From positions 931,726 to 995,725 of the forward strand of contig NZ_NKFP01000004.1 of the NCBI RefSeq assembly GCF_002215035.1: a stretch of 64,000 nt of DNA, written 5' to 3'. Every line of letters begins with the position of its first letter. Position 1 is the stretch's first letter. Made by a program: the position numbers and the translations under genes. Source of the stretch: Leptolyngbya ohadii IS1 (GTDB lineage Bacteria > Cyanobacteriota > Cyanobacteriia > Elainellales > Elainellaceae). Below, piece after piece: positions 17,063 to 25,111 of the stretch. A model generated the notes under the pieces. It was not told the origin of the DNA. It worked only from the letters and a program-made list of their open reading frames with translations, and searched no databases.

Positions 17063-17659
17063 TTAAGCGATAGCTTTCTGTTGCTCCTGTTGCAGTACCC
17101 ACAATAGCCCTGCTCCTTGAACGATACCTGCTAATGCTCCTCCTACGATCGCCGCCCACAGCCACTCAGAACCGCTGGGAATGGAGACATTATCGAAAAA
17201 GAGCGGTGAGTTGAGAACTTGAATTAGCAGAAATTGAGAAAGGCTAAGGCTTGCAGTCAGTGCAGTCACGGCAATGAGCCACCGTGCCCGACGATATTTC
17301 CTCAGAACGAAGAACTGCCCACAGCCCATCAAAGCACCACTTACCGCAAAGCCAATCCCTACCCGCAGCGATAAAGGCAGAAATGCGGCAGACAGCATCA
17401 TCGTAGACAGGACGTATCCTAGCCAAAGACAGATAAATCCCCCTATTGCCGTTACCGGAATCCACCAAACTGCGGGTCGGAGGTTTTGGCGAAGAACGAG
17501 CCATTGCAGAAGCCCTAGCAAAAGCGACCCATGAAACATACAGTGACGCAGATCAAACAGGGGTAGATCGAGGCTGGCATAAACGGGTAAGACAAATCCA
17601 GCTAAAGTTGCTATCACCCACAGAATGAAGAAGTACCCAGGCGGAAGTTTCCTAGCCAT
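17063..17659 (-). CDS. Small polytopic membrane protein, function unknown
   Basis: 198 residues with about six hydrophobic segments (starting YFFILWVIATLAGFVLPVYA, then LLLGLLQWLVL, WIPVTAIGGFICLWLGYVL, VGIGFAVSGALMGCGQFFVL, LIAVTALTASLSLSQFLL, AAIVGGALAGIVQGAGLLWVL without further gaps). Paired WLVLR and FFVLRKYRRARW loops suggest an internal repeat. Such proteins are common in cyanobacteria and of unknown role. It sits between the ABC permease (53 bp downstream of the permease stop on the same strand) and the deaminase gene, so it may be cotranscribed with them. No transport signature was recognised. Confidence 0.65.
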   Translation of the reverse strand: MARKLPPGYFFILWVIATLAGFVLPVYASLDLPLFDLRHCMFHGSLLLGLLQWLVLRQNLRPAVWWIPVTAIGGFICLWLGYVLSTMMLSAAFLPLSLRVGIGFAVSGALMGCGQFFVLRKYRRARWLIAVTALTASLSLSQFLLIQVLNSPLFFDNVSIPSGSEWLWAAIVGGALAGIVQGAGLLWVLQQEQQKAIA

Positions 17660-17712
17660 AGATTAAGTGTAATTGAGATTATTCTCTAGGCGCTGATTTC
17701 TCCGCCTCGCCG

Positions 17713-18582
17713 CTAGTTTTCTCGCTTAACTGCGCTTTCGTGCCAATTCCGCAGCAGGTAATCCGAGAGCAGCGTCAGCACCACAAAGATGATTACACCA
17801 AGCATGGTCGTCATAAGTAGCGCCGCGAACATCAAGGGAATTTGCAGATTAAAGCTTGCCATCAAAATTTGATAAGCAATGCCCGACTGAGTGCCGCCTG
17901 TGCCTGCCACAAACTCCGCCACCACTGCGCCAATGAGGGACAGTCCGCCACTAATCCGCAGTCCACTTAAAAAGTAGGGCATGGCACTCGGTAACTGAAG
18001 ATGCAGCAGGGTTTGCCAGCGGGACGCTTTATAGAGCTGAAACAGGTTCGTGAGATTGTGATCGGCACTGTTCAGTCCCATCGTGGTATTCGACAGAATC
18101 GGGAAAAATGCCACAATCCAGGCGCAAACCACCAGCGCCACAAAGGTCGAACTATCTCCCGGTACAAGCTGCCGCACCCAGAGAATGATCAGAGGAGCGA
18201 TCGCCACGATCGGCGTAGTCTGAAGCACCACCGCATAGGGAAAGAAACTGCGCTCCACCCATTTGCTCTGGGTAAACAGCACCGCCACCAGCAGCCCCGA
18301 AACCACCGCCGCAATAAAGGCGAATACGGTAATCTTCAGCGTGATCAGCAGCGACGGAAACAGCGTGCCCCACTGTTGAAACAGGGTTTGCAGCACCAGA
18401 ATTGGACCCGGCAGCAGATAGGGCGGCGTATTGGTAACGCGCACTCCCACTTCCCAAAGGGTGAGCATGATTAGCCCCACCGCGATCGGCGCAAGGATTT
18501 GGGGAGACAGCAGGCGATCGAACCAGTTGGATTTAGCAGCAGAGGGGACAGCCGCAGAATTATTGAGCGTGTTCGCTTTCAT
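17713..18582 (-). CDS. ABC transporter permease (NMT1/THI5- or SsuC-like importer)
   Basis: 289-residue inner-membrane subunit with about six transmembrane helices and the ATPase-coupling (EAA-like) loop around TNLFQLYKASRWQTLLHLQLPSAMPY. It belongs to the SsuC/TauC/ThiX group of permeases for small organic anions and pyrimidines. It begins with ATG inside the ATGA that overlaps the ATPase stop by 4 bp, so the two subunits are translationally coupled. The binding protein and ATPase genes directly upstream complete a type-I importer. Substrate is inferred from the neighbours only. Confidence 0.88.
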   Translation of the reverse strand: MKANTLNNSAAVPSAAKSNWFDRLLSPQILAPIAVGLIMLTLWEVGVRVTNTPPYLLPGPILVLQTLFQQWGTLFPSLLITLKITVFAFIAAVVSGLLVAVLFTQSKWVERSFFPYAVVLQTTPIVAIAPLIILWVRQLVPGDSSTFVALVVCAWIVAFFPILSNTTMGLNSADHNLTNLFQLYKASRWQTLLHLQLPSAMPYFLSGLRISGGLSLIGAVVAEFVAGTGGTQSGIAYQILMASFNLQIPLMFAALLMTTMLGVIIFVVLTLLSDYLLRNWHESAVKREN

Positions 18583-19391
18583 ACGGCTCCCTCACCCAGC
18601 GGCACAGAAGGGACATCAGCCGAATAATCCATAGGCTTCCAGGGTTCCAAGCCCGCATCGACTCCGGTAGAGAGTGTGGTAGACAAACGGCGATAGTAGT
18701 TCGTAAACGCTGCCGAGGTGCGAAATGCCTCTGTGCGGGGATAGGGAGCCTCGATTGACACATCTGCCACCACCCGCCCCGGACGCGCTGCCATGACCAC
18801 TACCCGGTTTGAGAGATAAATGGCTTCATAGATGTTGTGCGTCACAAAAATGACCGTCCACTGCATCTGCTGCCACAGGTCAAGCAAATCGCTGTTCAGC
18901 CTACTGCGGGTCATTTCATCCAACGCGCCAAAGGGTTCATCCATCAGCAGCAGTTCCGGCTTTGTCACCAGGGCACGGGCGATCGACACGCGCATCTTCA
19001 TCCCGCCAGATAGCTCCCTCGGATAGCATTTTTCAAAGCCCTTCAGATCTACCCGCTCGATCGCCTCTGCCACCGCTGAATTTGTTGCTCGCTTGGTCAA
19101 GCCAGAAAGCTTTAGAGGAAGACGCACATTCTCTTCTACCGTTGCCCAGGGCATCAGCGCCGCTTCCTGAAACACATAGGCGAGCTTGTGGGTGGGATTG
19201 CCCCAGGTGAGGCTCCCCGTGGTCATTTTGCCCAAGCCTGCAATCAGCCGCAAAACCGTACTCTTGCCGCAGCCGGAAGGTCCGAGCAAACTAATAAACT
19301 GTCCTGGGGCGATCGAGAGATTCAGGTCTTGCAGGGCAACGGTGCCGTTCGCATAGACCTTGCTAACGTGGTTGAGGCTAATTGCAGGCAT
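18579..19391 (-). CDS. ABC transporter ATP-binding protein
   Basis: 270-residue nucleotide-binding subunit. Walker A GPSGCGKST (37-45), Q-loop VFQEAALMPW, signature LSGGM (127-131), Walker B LLLMDEPFGALDE (147 onward), H-loop FVTHN. The sequence group is that of SsuB/TauB/ThiZ importers. It starts 58 bp after the binding-protein stop on the minus strand and overlaps the permease by ATGA. An acidic C-terminal tail after the core is typical for the group. It powers uptake of the ligand bound by the product at 19449-20546. Confidence 0.9.
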   Translation of the reverse strand: MPAISLNHVSKVYANGTVALQDLNLSIAPGQFISLLGPSGCGKSTVLRLIAGLGKMTTGSLTWGNPTHKLAYVFQEAALMPWATVEENVRLPLKLSGLTKRATNSAVAEAIERVDLKGFEKCYPRELSGGMKMRVSIARALVTKPELLLMDEPFGALDEMTRSRLNSDLLDLWQQMQWTVIFVTHNIYEAIYLSNRVVVMAARPGRVVADVSIEAPYPRTEAFRTSAAFTNYYRRLSTTLSTGVDAGLEPWKPMDYSADVPSVPLGEGAV

Positions 19392-19448
19392 TCCTGGATT
19401 TGCTCCTGGGGCAACTTCTGAACGGCAATTTGAACGGTTCGCAGCAGG

Positions 19449-20546
19449 TTAAGACTTATAGGTAGCCGAACCCTTATTAATAAACTGGAGCGTATATGCC
19501 TGGGTGTAATCCGTCTCTTTTTTGAACACTCCCTGCGCCGCCATCGTGTCGAAAAAGGATTTCCAGCGTTCGTCGGTCATCGCGCCAATGCCTTTAGTTT
19601 CCGCATCGCCCGAATTGACAATGCCGTATTCCTTCATCTTGGAAATTCCGTAGGCGATCTTGTCGTCCGTCATTTTGGGATTGTCTTTCTTAATCAGTTC
19701 ATTGCCGGGAGTGGGGTCGCCTTCCAGGTAGCTGTACCAGCCCTTAATCGAAGCATCGACAAACCGCTGCACCAGATCGGGATTTTGCTCCACCAGTTCC
19801 CGCTTACATTCGATCGTCGTGGAATAGGGAGTATAGCCATTGTCCGCCAGCAGGAAGACCAGCGGCTTAAAGCCTCCTTCTTTCTCGATCGCCAGCGGTT
19901 CTGAACTCAGATAGCCCTGCTGTGCCGAGGTTTTGTCCGCCAGGAAGGGACCGGGATTGAAGTTATAGGGACGCTTCTGGCTGTCCGTAAAGCCAAACTT
20001 TGCCGCCAGGAAGGGCCAGTAGGTGACGTTTGCCGCCGAGGAGATAAAGATCGGTTTATCCTTTAGGTCTTCGAGTTTGGAAACGCCCTGGTTTGGATGC
20101 ACAATCAGCACCTGCGGATCTTTCTGAAACATCGAGGCAACCGTGACTTTGGGAATGCCCTCCTCCACTGCCTTGATTGCGTCCGACCCGTAGCCCATGA
20201 AAAAATCGATCGCCCCACCCATCAAAAGCTGAGTGCCGTTAACCTGCGGACCGCCCATCTGAATCGTGACGTCCAGCCCGTGATCTTTATAGATTCCGGT
20301 GGCAACTGCCTGATAAAAGCCGCCATGCTCCGCCTGGGCATACCAGTTTGTCCCGTAGGTTACTTTGGTAAGCTCACCCCCAGCAGGACTGGCAGCCGGA
20401 GAACTGGCGGTTGGCGATTCGGTTGCAGCGGGCTGTTGGCTACTGGCACAGGCAGTCACAATACTGCTGCCCACCGTTAGCGCACCGTACTGCAAAAATT
20501 TGCGGCGATTAATTCCGGCGAAAAGCGAATCTCTTGAGCGATTCAT
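19449..20546 (-). CDS. NMT1/THI5-like ABC transporter substrate-binding lipoprotein
   Basis: 365 residues. The N-terminus has a twin-arginine motif (NRRKFLQY, 13-20), a hydrophobic stretch and a lipobox VTAC with Cys33, so a Tat-exported lipoprotein is likely. The mature part reads TYGTNWYAQAEHGGFYQA, the characteristic start of the NMT1/THI5-like fold that binds pyrimidines (formylaminopyrimidine, hydroxymethylpyrimidine) or related ligands. It is the first gene of the transporter group and should set substrate choice. No TPP riboswitch was seen in the 115-bp upstream gap, which argues against plain thiamin regulation. With the cytosine deaminase-like enzyme downstream, a free pyrimidine base is a reasonable ligand, but this is inference. 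Confidence 0.88.
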   Translation of the reverse strand: MNRSRDSLFAGINRRKFLQYGALTVGSSIVTACASSQQPAATESPTASSPAASPAGGELTKVTYGTNWYAQAEHGGFYQAVATGIYKDHGLDVTIQMGGPQVNGTQLLMGGAIDFFMGYGSDAIKAVEEGIPKVTVASMFQKDPQVLIVHPNQGVSKLEDLKDKPIFISSAANVTYWPFLAAKFGFTDSQKRPYNFNPGPFLADKTSAQQGYLSSEPLAIEKEGGFKPLVFLLADNGYTPYSTTIECKRELVEQNPDLVQRFVDASIKGWYSYLEGDPTPGNELIKKDNPKMTDDKIAYGISKMKEYGIVNSGDAETKGIGAMTDERWKSFFDTMAAQGVFKKETDYTQAYTLQFINKGSATYKS

Positions 20547-20661
20547 GCAGTTATTCCCGTTGAAGAGCGTAATGTTTTGCTTGGATCTTGTGCTTGCAAA
20601 AAACGTGAAGCTTTCCTCACCTGAACCTATCGAAACAAATGTTCGTTCATTGTAATTTCGG

Positions 20662-21636
20662 CTACGATTTGTCCCCAGAATGTTCAGCGACCCATTGCAT
20701 TACCCGTTCTCCCAGTCGTAAATTGCTGAGCCGATCGATTTCTCGAATTCCCGTGGGACTCGTGACGTTTACCTCTGTTAGATATCCCCCAATTACGTCA
20801 ATTCCCACAAAATACAGCCCATCTTTCCGCAGAATCGGGGCTAGCTCGGCGCAGATTTGCCGATCGCGATCGGTGATTTCCGCTGCTGCTACCCGTCCTC
20901 CAACCGCCATATTTCCGCGAAAGTCGCTTCCGGTTGGAATTCGATTCACTGCACCGATCGGCTCTCCGTTGAGCAAAATCACCCGCTTGTCACCCTCCTT
21001 CGCTTCTGGCAAATAAGCCTGTACCATAATCGGGTAGGTCTGCTGCTGGGTGCTAATTTCCACGAGGGAGTTGAAGTTGCGATCATCCGGCTGCACAAAC
21101 AGAATGCCCTCCCCAGCCTTACCGCCCAGAGGTTTCATCACTGCTGCACCCTGCCGCTCCACAAACTGACGAATGATCTGCTTGTCCTGCGCCACGATCG
21201 TCTCTGGGATAACCTTCGTAAATTGCAGCGCATACATCTTCTCATTAGCGGCTCTCAAGCCTGCGGGAGAATTGACCACCAGCGTTTTCGCCGGATCAAC
21301 ATAGTCCAGAATATAAGTTGCGTACAGATAGGGCACATTCACGGGCGGATCGGTTCGCATAAACACCGCATCCATCTCCTCCAGCGGCAGCAGCACCGCC
21401 TCGTCCACCTGAAACCAGGGATTCTCCGCTTTCCAGAGTCCGTTCACCAGTTCAACAGGCTGAAGCTGAACCGATCGCAGCAGTCCGTATGCCTTGCCGC
21501 CTGAGACGCTGAGCTGCTTCGCCTCGGTAATCCAAATTTCGTGACCCATGCCCTGCGCCGCTTCCATCAATGCCACGCTGGTATCGTGACCAGGATCAAG
21601 GCGATCGATCGGGTCAATAATAAATGCAAATTTCAC
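20662..21636 (-). CDS. gshB: Glutathione synthetase
   Basis: ATP-grasp ligase joining gamma-glutamylcysteine and glycine to make glutathione. 324 residues, the normal bacterial length. Motifs: FIIDPIDRLDPGHDTSVALM at the N-terminus, MRTDPPVNVPYLYATYILD, KPLGGKAGEGILFV (ATP-binding), RVILLNGEPIGAVNRIP and GIDVIGGYLTEVNVTSPTGI at the metal-binding end. It is cotranscribed with the glutaredoxin gene, which lies 50 bp upstream on the same strand; this pairing is standard in cyanobacteria and links glutathione synthesis to its use. Confidence 0.95.
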   Translation of the reverse strand: MKFAFIIDPIDRLDPGHDTSVALMEAAQGMGHEIWITEAKQLSVSGGKAYGLLRSVQLQPVELVNGLWKAENPWFQVDEAVLLPLEEMDAVFMRTDPPVNVPYLYATYILDYVDPAKTLVVNSPAGLRAANEKMYALQFTKVIPETIVAQDKQIIRQFVERQGAAVMKPLGGKAGEGILFVQPDDRNFNSLVEISTQQQTYPIMVQAYLPEAKEGDKRVILLNGEPIGAVNRIPTGSDFRGNMAVGGRVAAAEITDRDRQICAELAPILRKDGLYFVGIDVIGGYLTEVNVTSPTGIREIDRLSNLRLGERVMQWVAEHSGDKS

Positions 21637-21686
21637 AGAAAGACTCCGCTAGAGAGCAGGAAAACAGCAAGTGCAAAGGAGCGTGA

Positions 21687-21950
21687 TTAGCTTGTTTGCA
21701 GCATTGGGTCTAGTTTGCCGCTGGAGTTCAGGGCATAGAGGTCATCACAGCCGCCCACATGCGTCCCATCAATGAAAATTTGGGGCAGGCTACGCCGTCC
21801 ATTTGCCCGTTTTGCCATTTCTGCCCGCGCTGCTTCATCGCCATCAATGCAGTACTCGGTAAAGTCTACGCCTTTCTGATTGAGTAGAGCTTTTGCCCGG
21901 ATGCAGAAGGGGCAGGTACTCCAGGTATAGATTTCAACTTCAGCAGCCAT
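21687..21950 (-). CDS. grxC: Glutaredoxin 3-type dithiol glutaredoxin
   Basis: 87-residue thioredoxin-fold protein that reduces disulfides and glutathione mixed disulfides in the cytosol. The active site is CPFC at residues 13-16 (TWSTCPFCIRAK). SLPQIFIDGTHVGGCDDLYAL carries the cis-proline and the GG-C-D glutathione-binding loop. CPFC differs from the commoner CPYC by one residue, a frequent variant. First gene of the grxC-gshB unit; the upstream gap is divergent from the PPC-domain gene. Confidence 0.93.
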   Translation of the reverse strand: MAAEVEIYTWSTCPFCIRAKALLNQKGVDFTEYCIDGDEAARAEMAKRANGRRSLPQIFIDGTHVGGCDDLYALNSSGKLDPMLQTS

Positions 21951-22153
21951 AGGAAATATTCGCTTCAGTGAGATTGCAACAGTATGTTTATCTTCTCTCA
22001 GTTTAAAGGAATCCGGTGTATGAAATCGGTTCTAGATGGAAGAACGAATGGGCTGCCAGGTCAGAAAACCTAAGTTCTGCAAAGGGTTTGCCGCGATCGC
22101 TGTTAAGGTGAGCCATAATTGACGAAGTTTTTTGGTAAAGTGCTTCACCCTGT

Positions 22154-22648
22154 ATGCTCAAAACCTTGATGTACAAGTCTTTTATGCCCCTGCTCGTGCC
22201 TGCAACGCTACTGGCGATCGGGACAGGCTCCTGGGCTGCAATGGCGCAAACGGCGGCTGCCCAAACCCAATCCACCCCATCTCCCCAATCCTCAACGCTA
22301 TATCGACCGATTCCGATGCCTGCCAGCAATGAGGTCAGGGATAGTATTACCGATCAGGACATCCCAACTGGATTTGGTGGGTTTGCGCGAGACTATGTGG
22401 TGAACCTCAAGGAGGGCGATCAGGTTGTCATTGATTTAATCTCCGATCAGTTTGACACTATCCTCACGCTCATCGCGCCCGATGGTTCTACCGTTTCTGA
22501 GAACGACGACGGCCCCGACGGCACCACAAACTCGCTGCTGTTTGCGCGGATCACCCGTGCAGGAAACTACATTGTGCGTGTCAGTCCCTATGCGGGGCAG
22601 GGTGTGGGTGCCTTTACGCTGAAAGTGACAAAGCTGCGCCCGGTCTAA
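22154..22648 (+). CDS. Secreted protein with a PPC (pre-peptidase C-terminal) domain
   Basis: 164 residues. The N-terminal signal peptide has the hydrophobic core FMPLLVPATLLAIGTGSWAA and a cut near AMAQ. The rest is a single PPC-type beta-sandwich domain: FARDYVVNLKEGDQVVIDLISDQ, DTILTLIAPDGSTVSENDD and GNYIVRVSPYAGQGVGAFTLKV (each given as conserved strands). PPC domains normally accompany secreted proteases, but here one stands alone, as it often does in cyanobacteria. Start: ATG at 22154, with a second ATG at 22172 also possible. Function unknown; periplasmic or extracellular. Confidence 0.8.
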   Translation: MLKTLMYKSFMPLLVPATLLAIGTGSWAAMAQTAAAQTQSTPSPQSSTLYRPIPMPASNEVRDSITDQDIPTGFGGFARDYVVNLKEGDQVVIDLISDQFDTILTLIAPDGSTVSENDDGPDGTTNSLLFARITRAGNYIVRVSPYAGQGVGAFTLKVTKLRPV

Positions 22649-22838
22649 AAGAGCGATCGCAAACTGTGGTTCGCCTGTTTTTGCAATGGATTTCTGCAAT
22701 GGATTTTTGCAATAGATTTCTGCATAGATTGCCTGGATGAAACCCCTGTCGCCTCAATCAGCGATCGGTATAAAATCCCTCTCCTGCCGCAACGGAGAAC
22801 CACAGATTTGCAGACGGCAAGAAAATCACAAAAAAAGC

Positions 22839-22868
22839 TTGCCAATGTTTGATCAAGTTTGCTACTTT
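22839..22868 (+). promoter_or_regulatory. Candidate promoter of tRNA-Phe
   Basis: TTGCCA (22839-22844), an 18-bp spacer and TACTTT (22863-22868) lie about 25 bp before the tRNA 5' end. The -10 box is imperfect, so this is only a candidate. Confidence 0.4.
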
Positions 22869-22892
22869 AATTAAGCACACGAAACACACCCT

Positions 22893-22965
<73 letters not shown>

Positions 22966-23546
22966 TACGTTATGGTTCTCATGCCTAACAAATTAGAATA
23001 ATAAATTCATTGTTTGAGTAGTTAGCTAAAGGATTCTCTAGCAAACAGAAGTTTCTGATAGAGATTTCTCGATCGCGACATCAAACAATCTCTAGCCTGT
23101 TGTTATTTCCTCGAACTCTGAGAGTGATCACAGCACCTCAGATGAAGCAAAACTCCTCAAATGCAATCGAAACGGCTATTATGCCGCTTTTTTGTTGGAA
23201 ATTTGAAGAAGCGTCCGTGGAAAGCTTTGCGACTTGGAAAGGGATAGGCAGCAAATCAGAGATCGTGGAGCGGTTGTGGACTGGAACTGTTTGCTTCAGA
23301 CACGTATTCTCTTCTGTATCTTCAGAGGTCAATCATTAGGAGGAATCAGCATAGCAGGACATCCGTCCTCCTGTTGAGGGCACTGGCTCCAGGTTCAGGT
23401 CAATATAGATGTAGTGAAATGACTGCCTTTAAATTGAGTTTGAACTCTAGCAGAGTAGACTTCTCCTGCTCGAATGTTTACAGAAGGCAGCTTCATTTTT
23501 TAGTTGAAGTAATATTGACAAGAGCCAAACCGATTACGCCTGGAGC
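22966..23546. other. Intergenic region between tRNA-Phe and the acyltransferase gene
   Basis: 581 bp. An 80-codon open frame (23100-23339) has no recognisable domain and covers a terminator-like hairpin, so it is not annotated. Apart from that hairpin nothing was recognised. Confidence 0.4.
23170..23193 (+). terminator. Weak terminator-like hairpin
   Basis: AAACGGC-tattat-GCCGcTTTTTT: a CGGC/GCCG stem that AAA/TTT pairs could extend around a bulged C, followed by T6. It lies about 205 bp downstream of tRNA-Phe and could end that transcript. Confidence 0.4.
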
Positions 23547-24257
23547 ATGATATTTAACTCTCCCTTGCTGATTTCCCAACAGTTGCTCAGTCTGCTTGGC
23601 ACACGCGCTTTCTTTTACCATCGCGATCGAGTGCCGCAAAACGGTGCAGTCCTGGTCGTAAGCAATCACCGGAGCTTTATGGACGCGCCGCTGCTGATGG
23701 CAACCCTGAATCGATCGGTGCGATTTGCCTGCCATCACTACATGGGACAGGTGCCCTTAATGCGGGAGGTTGTGACGCGCCTGGGCTGTTTTCCCCTCGA
23801 TGCGCCGGATCAGCGCCAGCAAACCTTTTTCCACCAGGCAATTCAGCTGCTTCAAACTCAGCAAGCTGTCGGCATCTTTCCCGAAGGCACGGAGCCAATG
23901 GTTCAGTCTACGAACCCCCATCACATCGGTCAGTTTCAGCGCGGGTTCGCTCACCTTGCCCTGCGTGCCCCCATTCAGGATCTTGCCATTCTGCCTGTGG
24001 CAATCGCATCCCACGACGAAACCAATAATGTGGCTGTACCGCTAAAACTCCTGAGCTGGTTTGACCCGTCGGAGCCGCTGTTCAACCAGGAGGGCTGGCA
24101 TCCCATGGTGATCTACCAGAAAGTCGATATGATCGTGGGTCGTCCCCTTTGGATTACGCCTGCTCAACGGGAAAGCTATCAGGGAAAGCAGGCGAAAAAC
24201 GTGGTTGCAGACCTGACGCACTACTGCCACGAAGAGATCGATCGCCTGCTGCATTGA
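23547..24257 (+). CDS. 1-acyl-sn-glycerol-3-phosphate acyltransferase family protein (PlsC-like)
   Basis: 236-residue membrane-associated acyltransferase. The catalytic HX4D motif is NHRSFMD (His41, Asp46), and the substrate-binding FPEGT motif is FPEGTE at 111-116. The family transfers acyl groups to lysophosphatidate or related acceptors; the exact acceptor is open, since cyanobacteria often hold several paralogues. GAGC just before the ATG is a weak ribosome-binding site. The next gene, an alpha/beta hydrolase, starts 14 bp after the stop, so the two probably form an operon. In plant phytyl ester synthases a hydrolase and an acyltransferase domain are fused, which may be relevant here. Confidence 0.85.
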   Translation: MIFNSPLLISQQLLSLLGTRAFFYHRDRVPQNGAVLVVSNHRSFMDAPLLMATLNRSVRFACHHYMGQVPLMREVVTRLGCFPLDAPDQRQQTFFHQAIQLLQTQQAVGIFPEGTEPMVQSTNPHHIGQFQRGFAHLALRAPIQDLAILPVAIASHDETNNVAVPLKLLSWFDPSEPLFNQEGWHPMVIYQKVDMIVGRPLWITPAQRESYQGKQAKNVVADLTHYCHEEIDRLLH

Positions 24258-24270
24258 TTCAGTTCTCGCT

Positions 24271-25110
24271 ATGGATGTCCAACCCCACGCCTATTTCCGC
24301 ACGCCAACTCGCCTGAATCCGGGGGCACCCCTATTTGTTTTCTTGCCAGGGATGGATGGTACAGGACAACTCTTTCGCGCTCAGGTAGCCGGGGTCGAGA
24401 AAGCCTTTGATATTCGCTGTTTGTCTATTCCGGCGGATGATATGACCGGATGGGAGCAGTTGACCGAGCAGGTTGTTACTCTGGTGAAAGAGGAGATGGA
24501 GCGGAAGCCGGGGCAGCCTGTGTACCTCTGCGGCGAGTCCTTTGGCGGCTGTCTTGCAATCAAGACTGTACTGCGTGCCCCCCATCTGTTCGATCGCCTC
24601 ATCCTGGTCAATCCTGCCTCTTCGTTTAATCGTCGCCCCTGGGTCTATTGGGGGTCTTACCTGAGCCGTCTGCTGCCGGAGCAAACCTACCAGCTCTCAA
24701 GCCTGGGATTTCTCACCGTTCTGGCGTCGCTCGATCGCATCTTGCCGGAAGATCGAGACGCATTAATCGAGGCAATTCGGTTTGTCACGCAGCGATCGTC
24801 TGTTTGGCGGCAGTCCCTGCTGCGGGATTTTTATGTGAGTGAATATCAGCTTCGCAGTGTTGCCCTACCGACGCTGGTGATTGCCAGTGCCCAGGATCGC
24901 CTGTTTCCCTCCGTATCGGAGGCGCGTCGTTTGGTGAGTCTGTTGCCAAATGCCGAGATGATTGTGCTGCCCTACAGCGGTCATGCCTGTCTGCTAGAAA
25001 AGGATGTGCATCTCTATGAGCTAATGCAGTCCTCGCGACTGGTGCATCCTCCCCAGCCTACTATGGCGGTGCGAGCGCCCTCTGCTGAAAGTAAGGCAAC
25101 CTCAAGCTAG
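24271..25110 (+). CDS. Alpha/beta-fold hydrolase paired with the acyltransferase
   Basis: 279 residues. The oxyanion/lid region is FLPGMDGTGQLF, the nucleophile elbow GESFGG has Ser90, and the probable acid and base are Asp209 (SAQDRLF) and His238 (PYSGHACLLE). No signal peptide, so cytosolic or membrane-peripheral. The sequence type (PGMDGTGQLF...) matches the hydrolase half of plant esterase/lipase/thioesterase family proteins such as phytyl ester synthase, as far as motif memory allows. The close spacing to the upstream acyltransferase points to joint work on lipid acyl groups. Substrate unknown. It converges with pip with only one base between stop codons. Confidence 0.78.
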   Translation: MDVQPHAYFRTPTRLNPGAPLFVFLPGMDGTGQLFRAQVAGVEKAFDIRCLSIPADDMTGWEQLTEQVVTLVKEEMERKPGQPVYLCGESFGGCLAIKTVLRAPHLFDRLILVNPASSFNRRPWVYWGSYLSRLLPEQTYQLSSLGFLTVLASLDRILPEDRDALIEAIRFVTQRSSVWRQSLLRDFYVSEYQLRSVALPTLVIASAQDRLFPSVSEARRLVSLLPNAEMIVLPYSGHACLLEKDVHLYELMQSSRLVHPPQPTMAVRAPSAESKATSS

Positions 25111-25111
25111 A

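Noticed and set aside
20547-20661. TPP riboswitch ahead of the NMT1/THI5-like transporter
   Set aside because: The conserved CUGAGA and ACC-U-GAACCUGAUC elements are absent in this short gap.
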